Source: JBCDJI01 sp964351865
Lineage (GTDB): Bacteria > Verrucomicrobiota > Verrucomicrobiia > Methylacidiphilales > JBCBYL01
Assembly: GCA_964351865.1 (NCBI GenBank)
Contig: CAYGPJ010000013.1
Span: forward strand, 1 to 64,000
Reading direction: 5' to 3'
Length of the DNA: 64,000 bases
Part shown: positions 51,959 to 62,764 of the stretch, in pieces
How positions within the stretch are numbered: position 1 is the first letter of the stretch
Layout of the letters: every line of letters starts with the position of its first letter
Notes under the pieces: generated by a model
Told to the model about the DNA's origin: nothing
Databases searched by the model: none
What the model saw: only the letters and a program-made list of their open reading frames with translations
Translations under genes and position numbers: made by a program

Positions 51959-52364
51959 TCCTAGATTCGGAAATCAGCGTGTGGCTACATACAGAAAATT
52001 TGTTAGTCAGAAGCTCTTGATCGAAAAGCATTTTTCTTGTTTTAAGTGCCGCCTATCTAAGGGGCTACTAACTTGCATTGGTCATATGCAACCCGCTGAG
52101 GGGTGCCTAGTTTATATGGTCAGAATCGAATATCGCAAAAATGGTGTACCCAAAGTCAGAGTGCTGGATCCCCAAATTCCATGGTCGTCCGAGATACACA
52201 TGTACAAGAATGGCAACCTCTGTTTGTATAAGCCTTCGGAAATCCCTTGGGAGTCATGAGATAACATCCATGAAAAAATTATTCCGTGGATAGCCGAATG
52301 GCTTGTGTTTTATGAGTTGTACCAATCCAAGGGAAAGTGGCTTGGACCTTCAGCTATTCATTAA
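51939..52364 (+). pseudogene. CBASS E2-like (type II-short) protein split by an in-frame TGA
   Basis: From ATG 51939, 106 codons run to TGA at 52257-52259. The same frame then continues for 34 codons to TAA at 52362-52364. The first part has the E2 catalytic region (IHMYKNGNLCLYKP, Cys95). The part after the TGA (IIPWIAEWLVFYELYQSKGK, then WLGP) is the usual C-terminal signature of CBASS E2-like proteins. The TGA therefore truncates an otherwise intact protein, by nonsense mutation or, less likely, with read-through. In type II CBASS, E2 modifies the CD-NTase to raise its activity. The start overlaps the CD-NTase end. Confidence 0.75.
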
Positions 52365-52402
52365 AGTAACCCTCAGAATGAAATAGTTTTACCGCAAAGG
52401 GC

Positions 52403-53134
52403 TCATAATTTCATGAGCATCCATACAGCCATAGCTATCATCATCAAATTTTCGGTAAGGGAGATGAATCCGAGTGGCACCGAGCTACCACCGCCGACAC
52501 ACGCACAGCTTAAATCACGCTTTTCGATGTAGACAGCTTTGAAAACCGATATGGCACCGATGATACTCACGATCAAAGTTGCTGGAGCTGCGATCCAGGT
52601 TGCAATTCCAGCAATCATAAGTATCCCTGCGCCAGCTTCAACGAACGGGTAAACATATGAATACGGCACGTATCGTTGGGCTACCAAATCATACTGAACG
52701 AAGCCAGTCGCAAAGGACTGTAAATCCTGCAATTTAAGGATTCCTAGAATGCACATGCTGATTGCGATGAATAATTCGATGATCCGGACAGGCTCCAATA
52801 CGCCAGAAGTGGCCCAACAGGTAGTCAATGCCATACCCAGTGATACCGCAAAGAGAGCAATGATAGGCTGGTAGGTTTCTCCTTCTTTCGGATCAGGGCC
52901 TTTTCCGAGGTGCTTGCGAAGCTCGTCATAACCTCCGATATGCTCGTCTTCGATGTATATTTGAGGCGTTTCGGAAACATCATGTTTCTCTTTATACTTT
53001 TGGTTGTCTTCGGATGAGGTCAGATGTTGATCCTCGATGTCATAGCCGTTGCGTTTCAATAAATCCCAGGCTTTTATGCCCCAGGGACACAAGTGATCTG
53101 GTGTGACTAGGCGTACGATTTTCGCTTTCTTCAT
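52403..53134 (-). CDS. Glutaredoxin-MauE/DoxX-like membrane fusion protein
   Basis: 243 residues. The N-terminal 80 residues form a glutaredoxin-like domain with a single active-site Cys (CPWG, Cys16) and the cis-Pro region ETPQIYIEDEHIGGYDEL. The rest has four membrane segments and a SCACVGGGSSVPLGFISLTEN motif, as in MauE-type electron-transfer or methylamine-utilisation proteins. It may reduce disulfides or pass electrons to periplasmic Cys-rich partners such as the two genes upstream. It is convergent with the CBASS E2 gene, 38 bp apart. Confidence 0.7.
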   Translation of the reverse strand: MKKAKIVRLVTPDHLCPWGIKAWDLLKRNGYDIEDQHLTSSEDNQKYKEKHDVSETPQIYIEDEHIGGYDELRKHLGKGPDPKEGETYQPIIALFAVSLGMALTTCWATSGVLEPVRIIELFIAISMCILGILKLQDLQSFATGFVQYDLVAQRYVPYSYVYPFVEAGAGILMIAGIATWIAAPATLIVSIIGAISVFKAVYIEKRDLSCACVGGGSSVPLGFISLTENLMMIAMAVWMLMKL

Positions 53135-53161
53135 AGTGTTGGTTCTTTCAGATAGGTTGAA

Positions 53162-53359
53162 TTACAAGCCTTCTGGTGCCTCGTTGTCCCATCGCCAGAG
53201 ATAGAATTTTTCATTCTCTTGGTATTTTGCCATGCATGTCGGACAGCAAATCGAAATGGGATCACCGTCCTTGTAGAGATGGCTGAATCCCGCATCTCCC
53301 TTTTCGGGTTTCGTGCAAACGAGACACCGTTTTTTCCATAGCTCTTTAATTTCCTCCAT
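53162..53359 (-). CDS. Small Cys-rich putative metal-binding protein
   Basis: 65 residues with two Cys pairs: RCLVC near residue 12 and ICCPTC near 39. No signal peptide is seen, so it should be cytoplasmic. The Cys spacing suggests a zinc or copper site. It lies 16 bp from the TRASH/YHS-like gene upstream and 27 bp before the glutaredoxin-MauE gene, all on one strand. The larger overlapping frame at 53131-53397 is not protein-like. Function unknown. Confidence 0.55.
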   Translation of the reverse strand: MEEIKELWKKRCLVCTKPEKGDAGFSHLYKDGDPISICCPTCMAKYQENEKFYLWRWDNEAPEGL

Positions 53360-53374
53360 CGGTCGTACCTCTCA

Positions 53375-53896
53375 TTAGGATTTACGTGCTTTATCAAGTT
53401 CCTTGGAGAATTTCTCCAGATTTTCCTCTAGTTCCTTTTTGCACATCTTGCAGCAGAGCCGAAAGAGTCGGTTATTACTGGCGACGTAATCGATAGTTTC
53501 ACTTTCTTCAAGTGGATCGAGTGAAACCACGCAATAGTCCAACGGGTAGGCGTCTTTCTGTTGGGCGATCACAGCCGCATCCAATTTAGACAAATACTTG
53601 GATGGCTCCGCAGTCAACTTATCGACACAGCCTTTACAGCAGAAGCGGACCTCACGGCCTTCGTGTTTGTAGATGTAGGGTTTACCCATGCTGCCAAGTG
53701 GTTCTCCGGTGACCGGACAAACGGCTAGTGGATATTTCCCGATTTCTTTGACCACATGGGCTGCATCTATTGCAGTGGTCTCACTTTTGGTCGAATGATC
53801 GGCATGGTTGTGGTTTTCGTGTCCTGTTTCAGCATAGATCGCAGTCGAGGCCGAGATCAATGCTGCCAATATCAGAGTAATGCTTTTGGTTTTCAT
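53375..53896 (-). CDS. Secreted His- and Cys-rich protein with two YHS/TRASH-like motifs
   Basis: 173 residues from ATG 53896; the upstream extension overlaps cusA and is rejected. A signal peptide covers about 1-21. A His-rich stretch (ETGHENHNHADHSTK) follows. There are two related Cys modules: VCPVTGEPLG with RFCCKGC, and DYCVVSLDP with RLCCKMC. This pattern fits YHS/TRASH-type metal-binding domains and suggests periplasmic copper sequestration or delivery to the Cus-type pump encoded just upstream. Confidence 0.65.
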   Translation of the reverse strand: MKTKSITLILAALISASTAIYAETGHENHNHADHSTKSETTAIDAAHVVKEIGKYPLAVCPVTGEPLGSMGKPYIYKHEGREVRFCCKGCVDKLTAEPSKYLSKLDAAVIAQQKDAYPLDYCVVSLDPLEESETIDYVASNNRLFRLCCKMCKKELEENLEKFSKELDKARKS

Positions 53897-53915
53897 GATG
53901 GTTCCTTTGGTTTGT

Positions 53916-57086
<3,171 letters not shown>

Positions 57087-57102
57087 AGTATCTCCTAGTG
57101 GC

Positions 57103-58392
57103 CTAATGGTTATGGCCTCCGGTAAGGCCTCCTTTGAGTTGTGCTTCCGCATCAATCAGGAACGCGCCTTCCGTGACGACTTTTTCACCGGCTTTCACAC
57201 CAGATTGAATTTCCACCCAGTCTTCGGTGCGGGCACCAAGATCTACCATTCGTTGTTCGTAATGACCCGGCCCTGCTTCGACATACACCACTTCACGAGT
57301 CCCGGTTTCGATGATCGCTGAAGGCGGGATCGCGACGGCTACTTCGCCCAGCTTTACCCGTAATGTTCCGATGGCGGAAAGATGGGGCAAAAAGGCCATA
57401 TCCTGGTTAGGAACCAGCACTCGCGCTTCAACTGTTCTGGTTTTCGGGTTTAACATCCGATCAACAAAAACCACTTCACCGATGGCGGTCTGATCGGAGT
57501 GGGCCTTACTTTCGACTCGCAACCGCTGACCCAGCTTCAGGTAAGCCATATCTTTTTCAAATACCTCTGCCACGAACCAGACCTGATCCAGTGGTGCGAT
57601 ATGGAACAAGGTATCTGTTGCGGAAAATCTCGTTCCGGCGCGTGGCAGCATTTCGATCAGTGATCCGGATCGAGAAGCCTTTATCGTGAAATACTTCTGA
57701 ACGGTATTACTTTCTTTCAGGCGTTCCAGATCGGCATCACTCATTCCGGCTTCCTGTAATCGCTGAGCGACAGCATCGATCTGGGTAGTCAGGTTCTTGC
57801 GTTCGTAGAAGGTGCGCAGCCACCGTTCACGCATGAGTTTGAGTAACATTTCCTGATCGGTGATAGCTGCTTCAGAGTAGACTTTCAGCAGTGGTTGACC
57901 TGCCTCAACCTCAGTCGTATTAAAATCCACCAGGACGTTTTCAACCCGACCGTTGTAATACCAACTGTAGATCATTTCCTGATCCGCTACCGGTGCGATT
58001 TCACCGAAAAGCTGCACTTCTTTGAGCAATGACTGTTTCTGCGCCACTACGGTTTTGGCACTGAGCACGGCGGCTTTAGCACTTTCCAGATGCACCGCAG
58101 GGTGCTCCTGCTTTTCCTCTGTCGGGGTGGAATCCATTGATTCCATGTCATGGCCGGCATGAGGATCTTTTTTAGATTTTGGCGTTGCGGTCGGAGTTTT
58201 TTTCTTCAGCGGAGTCAGATCCATGCCGCAGAGCGGGCAACTGCCCGGTCCGTCCTGTTTGACCTGGGGATGCATCGAGCAGGTATATTTGGTTCCATCG
58301 GCCGATGGGCCCTGCTTGCCATCTCCACAGGCTGCAAGCACCACGAATAGCGATAGCGGTATCAATTGTATCAGTTTTAAGAGTTGTTTCAT
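57103..58392 (-). CDS. cusB: CusB-like periplasmic adaptor with heavy-metal-binding domain
   Basis: 429 residues. A lipoprotein signal (VLAACGDG) is followed by a heavy-metal-binding domain (YTCSMHPQV and CPLCGMDL, about 36-63) and a His/Asp/Met-rich linker (DPHAGHDMESMD). The adaptor core follows (about 115-415), including a lipoyl-like and hairpin region. It bridges CusA and the outer-membrane channel. It lies 16 bp upstream of cusA and 24 bp after the DUF2490 gene. Confidence 0.88.
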   Translation of the reverse strand: MKQLLKLIQLIPLSLFVVLAACGDGKQGPSADGTKYTCSMHPQVKQDGPGSCPLCGMDLTPLKKKTPTATPKSKKDPHAGHDMESMDSTPTEEKQEHPAVHLESAKAAVLSAKTVVAQKQSLLKEVQLFGEIAPVADQEMIYSWYYNGRVENVLVDFNTTEVEAGQPLLKVYSEAAITDQEMLLKLMRERWLRTFYERKNLTTQIDAVAQRLQEAGMSDADLERLKESNTVQKYFTIKASRSGSLIEMLPRAGTRFSATDTLFHIAPLDQVWFVAEVFEKDMAYLKLGQRLRVESKAHSDQTAIGEVVFVDRMLNPKTRTVEARVLVPNQDMAFLPHLSAIGTLRVKLGEVAVAIPPSAIIETGTREVVYVEAGPGHYEQRMVDLGARTEDWVEIQSGVKAGEKVVTEGAFLIDAEAQLKGGLTGGHNH

Positions 58393-58416
58393 TGAGTTGT
58401 CCTATTTGAATTTCGA

Positions 58417-59085
58417 CTAAAATTTCATCATGTATTGAATTCCCACTACGGGAGTTACGGTATGTTTTCCGTTGTCTGACCACCTGTCCCAGCGCATGGC
58501 GAAGACCGCGAGTCCGATGTTGTCTGATACCGGATAGGCCAGCCCGAGACCGACCCGGTTCTGGCGTGTTTCTCCTTCGAGAAAATCGAGGAACCATTCG
58601 TTGAATGCATACGGAGTCAGCAGAAAGGGAAGCGGTGCATCCAGCCACATCAGATCCACCCGATGCCGGAACAGTCCGGTTTCGCGGTCGCCTTCGAATC
58701 CGTATTGGATCCGCTGCCGGCTGTTGAGGTTCCATTCTCCGAAAGGAACTCGAATGTCCCAGGCTGCCAGTAAATCATGACCTTCCTCCAAACCTTTGGA
58801 GGTCTCGGTTAGTGAATTTTCATACCCGAGCTGAAAGCGGTGGCGGGGTGAGTAATCCCAGGTCGCCCAGGCACGCAGCTCATTACGGCGAAATAGCGAT
58901 TCATCTGTAGCCATCCGTGTCTCGGTTTCCACACGTATTCCCAGTGAGTAATCGAGCCGTTGCTCGAATCCGCTCATCCACCATATCTGAGGCGTTTCGT
59001 CAGTCGCAGATGCCTGCTCCAAGCTGCCGCAACCTAGCCCGATGGCTATCGCCCAGCAGATAACAGTCTGTAATTGTAAATTCAT
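58417..59085 (-). CDS. DUF2490-family outer-membrane beta-barrel protein
   Basis: 222 residues with a signal peptide (about 1-27). Alternating strands recur (RFQLGYENSLTE, LNSRQRIQYGFEG, QNRVGLGLAYPV), ending in VTPVVGIQYMMKF with a C-terminal Phe, typical of outer-membrane barrels. EWFLDFLEGETRQNRVGLGL is reminiscent of DUF2490. It is the first gene of the cusB-cusA transcription unit. A role in metal passage or envelope integrity is possible but not shown. Confidence 0.65.
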   Translation of the reverse strand: MNLQLQTVICWAIAIGLGCGSLEQASATDETPQIWWMSGFEQRLDYSLGIRVETETRMATDESLFRRNELRAWATWDYSPRHRFQLGYENSLTETSKGLEEGHDLLAAWDIRVPFGEWNLNSRQRIQYGFEGDRETGLFRHRVDLMWLDAPLPFLLTPYAFNEWFLDFLEGETRQNRVGLGLAYPVSDNIGLAVFAMRWDRWSDNGKHTVTPVVGIQYMMKF

Positions 59086-59199
59086 TCATTCTCCAAAACA
59101 TTCTTAATGCATTCCGTTTGAATACCCGCAACCAGAGTTGGGCGGGCAATGCGCACACAAGTCAGCACTCAATTGGTGCCGCTTGATGAATGAGGAGAA

Positions 59200-59565
59200 T
59201 TAGAGTCGAAACACGCAGTGTTTCAGGTACAGGGGATCCTGTTTCCAGAGTAGTAGCTGGTCACTTTGATAGTATCCAGATCTGGTAGGTGTGTGAAAAT
59301 TTGTCGCTACCTCGTGAGAATCAAAGTAGACAACTTCTTTGCCAGCGTTGTCGCGTGGCAACAGGCTGATTGATGTATTCTGGTCGATATCCGCAACAAC
59401 GTAATCACATCCGCAGTCATGGCTTTGCTGTTGCTCGGCAGGTGCTTCGGTGTCGCAACATGAGTGAGATGCAGGTTTGTCAGCGGTCTCCGCAGGCTGT
59501 GCGATACAGCAACAATAGGGCGATAAGAGCGCGCCGATCAGGATTGTTGCAAGCAAAGTCCGCAT
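59200..59565 (-). CDS. Small secreted Cys-rich protein, unknown
   Basis: 121 residues from ATG 59565. The signal peptide reads MRTLLATILIGALLSPYCCC. The mature region has clustered Cys and His (SHSCCDTE, SHDCGCDY), suggesting metal binding, and a C-terminal LKHCVFRL. It is separated from the DUF2490 gene by 114 bp in which I see no gene. A minus-strand -35-like TTGACA (59596-59601) precedes it. Likely part of the metal-stress response. Confidence 0.5.
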   Translation of the reverse strand: MRTLLATILIGALLSPYCCCIAQPAETADKPASHSCCDTEAPAEQQQSHDCGCDYVVADIDQNTSISLLPRDNAGKEVVYFDSHEVATNFHTPTRSGYYQSDQLLLWKQDPLYLKHCVFRL

Positions 59566-59669
59566 ACTTCGACAAGTAGTCCTATTCTCTGTTTTTGTCA
59601 ATTTGAAGTTTCTCCAACAACCTGGATGTAGGTAAGAAATTCATATTTCATGCTATGAGGAGCCTTCGC

Positions 59670-59697
59670 AATTGCTCCTATACAGGAGCAATTTTTG
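59670..59697 (+). terminator. Strong hairpin with T-run, no upstream gene
   Basis: AATTGCTCCT (59670-59679) and AGGAGCAATT (59684-59693) are a perfect 10-bp stem with a 4-nt loop, followed by TTT. It looks like a Rho-independent terminator on the plus strand. No plus-strand gene precedes it, so it may end a short RNA starting near 59600 or serve as a palindromic operator between the divergent metal genes. Confidence 0.5.
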
Positions 59698-59783
59698 TGA
59701 GATGAAAAGATTCATAATGAATTATCAAAATAGTGATTCTAGAAATCTAGAACTGTTCATCACTCAAGAACATGACAGCAAGT

Positions 59784-59811
59784 TTGACTTGACGTTCATC
59801 ATGACTATACT
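59784..59811 (+). promoter_or_regulatory. Putative sigma-70 promoter for the plus-strand metal genes
   Basis: TTGACT (59784-59789), a 16-bp spacer and TATACT (59806-59811) closely match sigma-70 consensus. The next ATG is at 59828, leaving a very short leader. This position argues against the longer frame that begins at 59672. Confidence 0.5.
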
Positions 59812-59827
59812 TATTGATAAGTTTCTT

Positions 59828-60100
59828 ATGGCGTTTATTAAACAGTTTATTGCATTTGTTTGTGTCAGCTTATTGCTGGCATCCTCGCTGCATGCGTTTG
59901 ATGAATGTCACGAAGAACCTACTACCCAGCAAGAGCATTGCTGCTTGGTATGTAACACATGCCATCCTAAAGCGAACCTTCAGGAAAACGTAAAATTCGC
60001 TGATGATCAAATCATCACCTTAGACCGCATGATTCCCACAGGGACATCTGCTATCGAAGATGTTTACATTGAAGGTCCGACCGAGCCTCCTCGGCACTGA
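59828..60100 (+). CDS. Small secreted Cys/His-containing protein, unknown
   Basis: 90 residues from ATG 59828; the frame is open back to 59672 but a promoter lies inside that extension. A signal peptide (MAFIKQFIAFVCVSLLLASS) is followed by DECHEEPTTQQEHCCLVCNT CH, a Cys/His cluster fit for copper binding. The C-terminal half is acidic and proline-ending. First gene of the plus-strand metal cluster. Confidence 0.5.
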   Translation: MAFIKQFIAFVCVSLLLASSLHAFDECHEEPTTQQEHCCLVCNTCHPKANLQENVKFADDQIITLDRMIPTGTSAIEDVYIEGPTEPPRH

Positions 60101-60207
60101 TTATCCATACACCCTAGTTGTGTCCTGATGTGATTTGTCACTAGGGCACATACTCACTCAGTAGAATACTTGTGGCTACATTTCAGCCACCACACGTAAG
60201 GATAATC

Positions 60208-60603
60208 ATGAATATTTATCAAAAAATATGTTTAGTTGTAGTAGTGGCAGGAGGACTGTCACTCACGTCAGATACAGTTGAAGCGGCAGAAGCTGTTTCC
60301 ACTAGCGGAGCATTTCGTACCGCCTTCGTTCAATCAACCCCTGAAGGGGCTAAAGTTACTGGTCAACTCGTGTTGCCCGAATATGGAGGCTTGGCCTGGC
60401 CAAATCACTACCATGTTCAGATCATCGGGGACAACGGAAAGGTTTTGGCGCAACAAATGTATCGCCATTCACTCTCCGCTCCGAAGGGACAATCCAGAGC
60501 ACGATCCAAACCGTATCAAATTCATGTGAAGGACATATCTCCGGAATCGATCAATAAGATTCGTGCTGTCCGAGTCACTACATCCCATGCCAATTGCTCC
60601 TAG
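60208..60603 (+). CDS. Secreted protein of unknown function in metal cluster
   Basis: 131 residues from ATG 60208, with AAGGA about 6 nt upstream. A signal peptide spans about 1-27. The mature part has a beta-rich body (GAKVTGQLVLPEYGG, HYHVQIIGDNGKVLAQQMY) like a small immunoglobulin-type or carrier domain and ends with a single Cys. No family recognised. It is probably co-transcribed with the TolC-family gene 31 bp downstream. Confidence 0.5.
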   Translation: MNIYQKICLVVVVAGGLSLTSDTVEAAEAVSTSGAFRTAFVQSTPEGAKVTGQLVLPEYGGLAWPNHYHVQIIGDNGKVLAQQMYRHSLSAPKGQSRARSKPYQIHVKDISPESINKIRAVRVTTSHANCS

Positions 60604-60634
60604 AGGGCACTTGTTGAGCTGTGAATACACGACC

Positions 60635-61936
60635 ATGAAAAGATATAGTTTCCACTTAAACGCATGTCACAAAGCTACCTTGGCTCTACTGGCTTCAGTG
60701 TTCTGCTTACCGCTGTCTTACGGTGCCCAGAGCACCGACGAACTGGTAGAAATGGCCTTGGCCAAGAACCCTGAACTTCGACTTTATGAGGCCCAGGTAG
60801 ACCGGGCCCGGGGAGAAAGGCTCCAGTCGGGAAAATGGAAAAATCCTGAGTTGAGTCTGGAAGCTGGTTATCGCCAGAACCGGGAGCTGTCAGGAGATAA
60901 CAGTCTGGAAGAAGGTTACAGCTTTGGCGTGTCTCTGGTTCAGACCTTTGAGTTTCCGGGCAAGGCCTCGTTGCGCAAAGCCATCGCAGATCGCGATGTG
61001 CGGGTTGCCGAATTGAGTCTGGCTCAATTCAGGCTCAGTTTGTCTGGAAAAGTCAGGCAGTTAGCCGCCCGTTATCGGGCTGCGGTGGAATTGGCGGATC
61101 TCACCGCACAAATCAACGGCCGCAGTTCTGACTTGATCAAGCTACTTCAGGAGCGCCCTCTGGCCGGAGCCAGACCGTTACTTGAAATGAGAGTGATTCA
61201 GGCGAGTCAGGCTGAGCTTACTGAAGCTGCAAAAGATGCTGCGATCATGCGGGATGATGCTCTGATGGAGCTCAATATTCTGCTCGGTAGGCGACCTACC
61301 CAGTCGATCACTATCAGCTCTCAAGGATCTCGGACTGAGCGGGATTTGCCTACATTGGAAAAATTACTGGCACTTTCATTCGAGCGAAACCTGCAATTGA
61401 AAATCAGGGAAGCCGAGTTGGACCAGTCTGGGTTGTCACTGGATGCGGCGAAGCTGGCGGCGGCTCCTGATTTTTCGATCGGGCCGTTTTTCAGCAGAGA
61501 GCGTGTCAGTGAAGAAGAGACGACCATCGGTGCCAGTGTCGCTATGGAATTACCGATATGGGATCAGAATCAGGGAAACATTGTCAGTGCCCGTGCGCTA
61601 AAGATGGCCCGTCAGTCTCAGCTCGTATTGGCTCAACGTGAACTGGAACGCGAATTAACGACCCGATGGAATGTCTACCAGGCGGCTTCACGTCAAATGG
61701 GACAACTCCGTCCGGAAACACTCGATGAGCTTCATGCCGCAGCAGAATTGGCAGACCGCCAATACCGGCAGGGAGCTATAGATGTTCAACTCTATCTCGA
61801 ATCTCAGCGGGCATTACTCAACACCAAAGAAATCATCAACCGTGCAGTGCTCCAACTCGGAGACACTCTGCTGGATCTGGAACTTTTAACCGGCGGCTCA
61901 TTGCCTGCCGAAACCAATCAGGAAAATGAATTATGA
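60635..61936 (+). CDS. TolC/CusC-family outer-membrane channel
   Basis: 433 residues from ATG 60635; a 24-codon upstream extension overlaps the previous gene and lacks a signal peptide. The signal peptide covers about 1-32. The two-fold helical repeat of outer-membrane efflux proteins is evident: NPELRLYEAQVDRARGER and ERNLQLKIREAELDQSGL. It forms the outer-membrane exit channel for the RND pump encoded downstream and possibly for CusAB. It overlaps the adaptor start by 4 bp. Confidence 0.85.
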   Translation: MKRYSFHLNACHKATLALLASVFCLPLSYGAQSTDELVEMALAKNPELRLYEAQVDRARGERLQSGKWKNPELSLEAGYRQNRELSGDNSLEEGYSFGVSLVQTFEFPGKASLRKAIADRDVRVAELSLAQFRLSLSGKVRQLAARYRAAVELADLTAQINGRSSDLIKLLQERPLAGARPLLEMRVIQASQAELTEAAKDAAIMRDDALMELNILLGRRPTQSITISSQGSRTERDLPTLEKLLALSFERNLQLKIREAELDQSGLSLDAAKLAAAPDFSIGPFFSRERVSEEETTIGASVAMELPIWDQNQGNIVSARALKMARQSQLVLAQRELERELTTRWNVYQAASRQMGQLRPETLDELHAAAELADRQYRQGAIDVQLYLESQRALLNTKEIINRAVLQLGDTLLDLELLTGGSLPAETNQENEL

Positions 61937-62748
61937 AAAATTATAAAAATATCTACACCTTACTCTCCATAGCCACTCTGGCTGGAATCGTCCTTACCTT
62001 CGCCGCCTGTAGTGGCTCGGGTGATGCCTCAAAATCTGATGACCATGAAGGGCATGGTCACTCTGCCGTTGAGTCACACTCGGCCACCGAAACGACTTTT
62101 GTCGAAGGCAAGGGAGTGCAGCTCTCCGAAGTGGGACGCGTGGCAGTAGGGCTGGAAACGGCACCGGTCACCGCAGAAACTCGAACAGTCGGCAAAGAAA
62201 TCCAATTACAGGTCTATCGCCATGCCAATGAAGCGGATCAACCATCAGGCAAGTTTCGCAATGGGTATGCCTACGCTTCGGCGATCATACCTGCAGTGGA
62301 CGCCAGAAAACTAAGTGATCGTCAGTCTATCGACATAACTCAGGGCGATTCTTCCCAATCGGCAGAAATTGCTAAAATTGATTGGCAACTGGAATCCGTT
62401 ACCGGAGAAGCTGAAGTCATCGCACAAATCAAAGATCCCGAAGCGCAATATGCTATCGGGTCTTTCATCCAGGGACATCTGACAACGGCGAATACGAAAA
62501 CGGAGGATCTGGTGAGCATTCCCAGAGGTGCATTATTGACCACTGCTAAGGGCAGTTTTGCTTACGCGAGCAACAATGAATATTTCTTCCGCACTCCAGT
62601 CAAAGTTGTGGGAAATACCGATGAACATGCGCTGATTTCAGACGGGTTGTTCGAAGGTGACATCGTTGCCAGCAATGGGGTTCAGCAACTCTATCTGATC
62701 GAATTGCAGACCATTAACGGCGGCAAAGGCTGCGCCGGCGGACACTAA
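61933..62748 (+). CDS. Short lipoprotein RND adaptor (membrane-fusion-like)
   Basis: 271 residues. The lipobox TFAAC puts the lipidated Cys at 26. A His-rich segment follows (DDHEGHGHSAVESHSATE). The beta-barrel and membrane-proximal parts of an adaptor are visible (VGLETAPVTAETRTVGKEIQ; LISDGLFEGDIVASNGVQQL), but the stretch for the long alpha-helical hairpin and lipoyl domain is missing, so it is about two-thirds the usual length. It sits between the channel gene and the RND gene (4-bp overlap, then 16 bp). Confidence 0.7.
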   Translation: MKNYKNIYTLLSIATLAGIVLTFAACSGSGDASKSDDHEGHGHSAVESHSATETTFVEGKGVQLSEVGRVAVGLETAPVTAETRTVGKEIQLQVYRHANEADQPSGKFRNGYAYASAIIPAVDARKLSDRQSIDITQGDSSQSAEIAKIDWQLESVTGEAEVIAQIKDPEAQYAIGSFIQGHLTTANTKTEDLVSIPRGALLTTAKGSFAYASNNEYFFRTPVKVVGNTDEHALISDGLFEGDIVASNGVQQLYLIELQTINGGKGCAGGH

Positions 62749-62764
62749 TTCAGGAAATATTTAT

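Noticed and set aside
52257..52259. TGA in the CBASS E2 gene as a selenocysteine codon
   Set aside because: No SECIS-like hairpin directly after it was evident, and the position is not catalytic; nonsense mutation is simpler.
41374..52364. CRISPR array or Cas genes linked to the Tn7-like element
   Set aside because: No regularly spaced repeats and no cas-like ORFs were found; the three end repeats are too few and irregularly spaced.
53131..53397. 88-codon minus-strand frame overlapping the 65-aa Cys-rich gene
   Set aside because: Composition is not protein-like, while the overlapping 65-aa frame has ordered Cys motifs and a good fit to its neighbours.
59672..59827. 52-codon N-terminal extension of the 90-aa secreted protein
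   Set aside because: The signal peptide starts at the ATG at 59828, and a good promoter and a terminator-like hairpin lie inside the extension.
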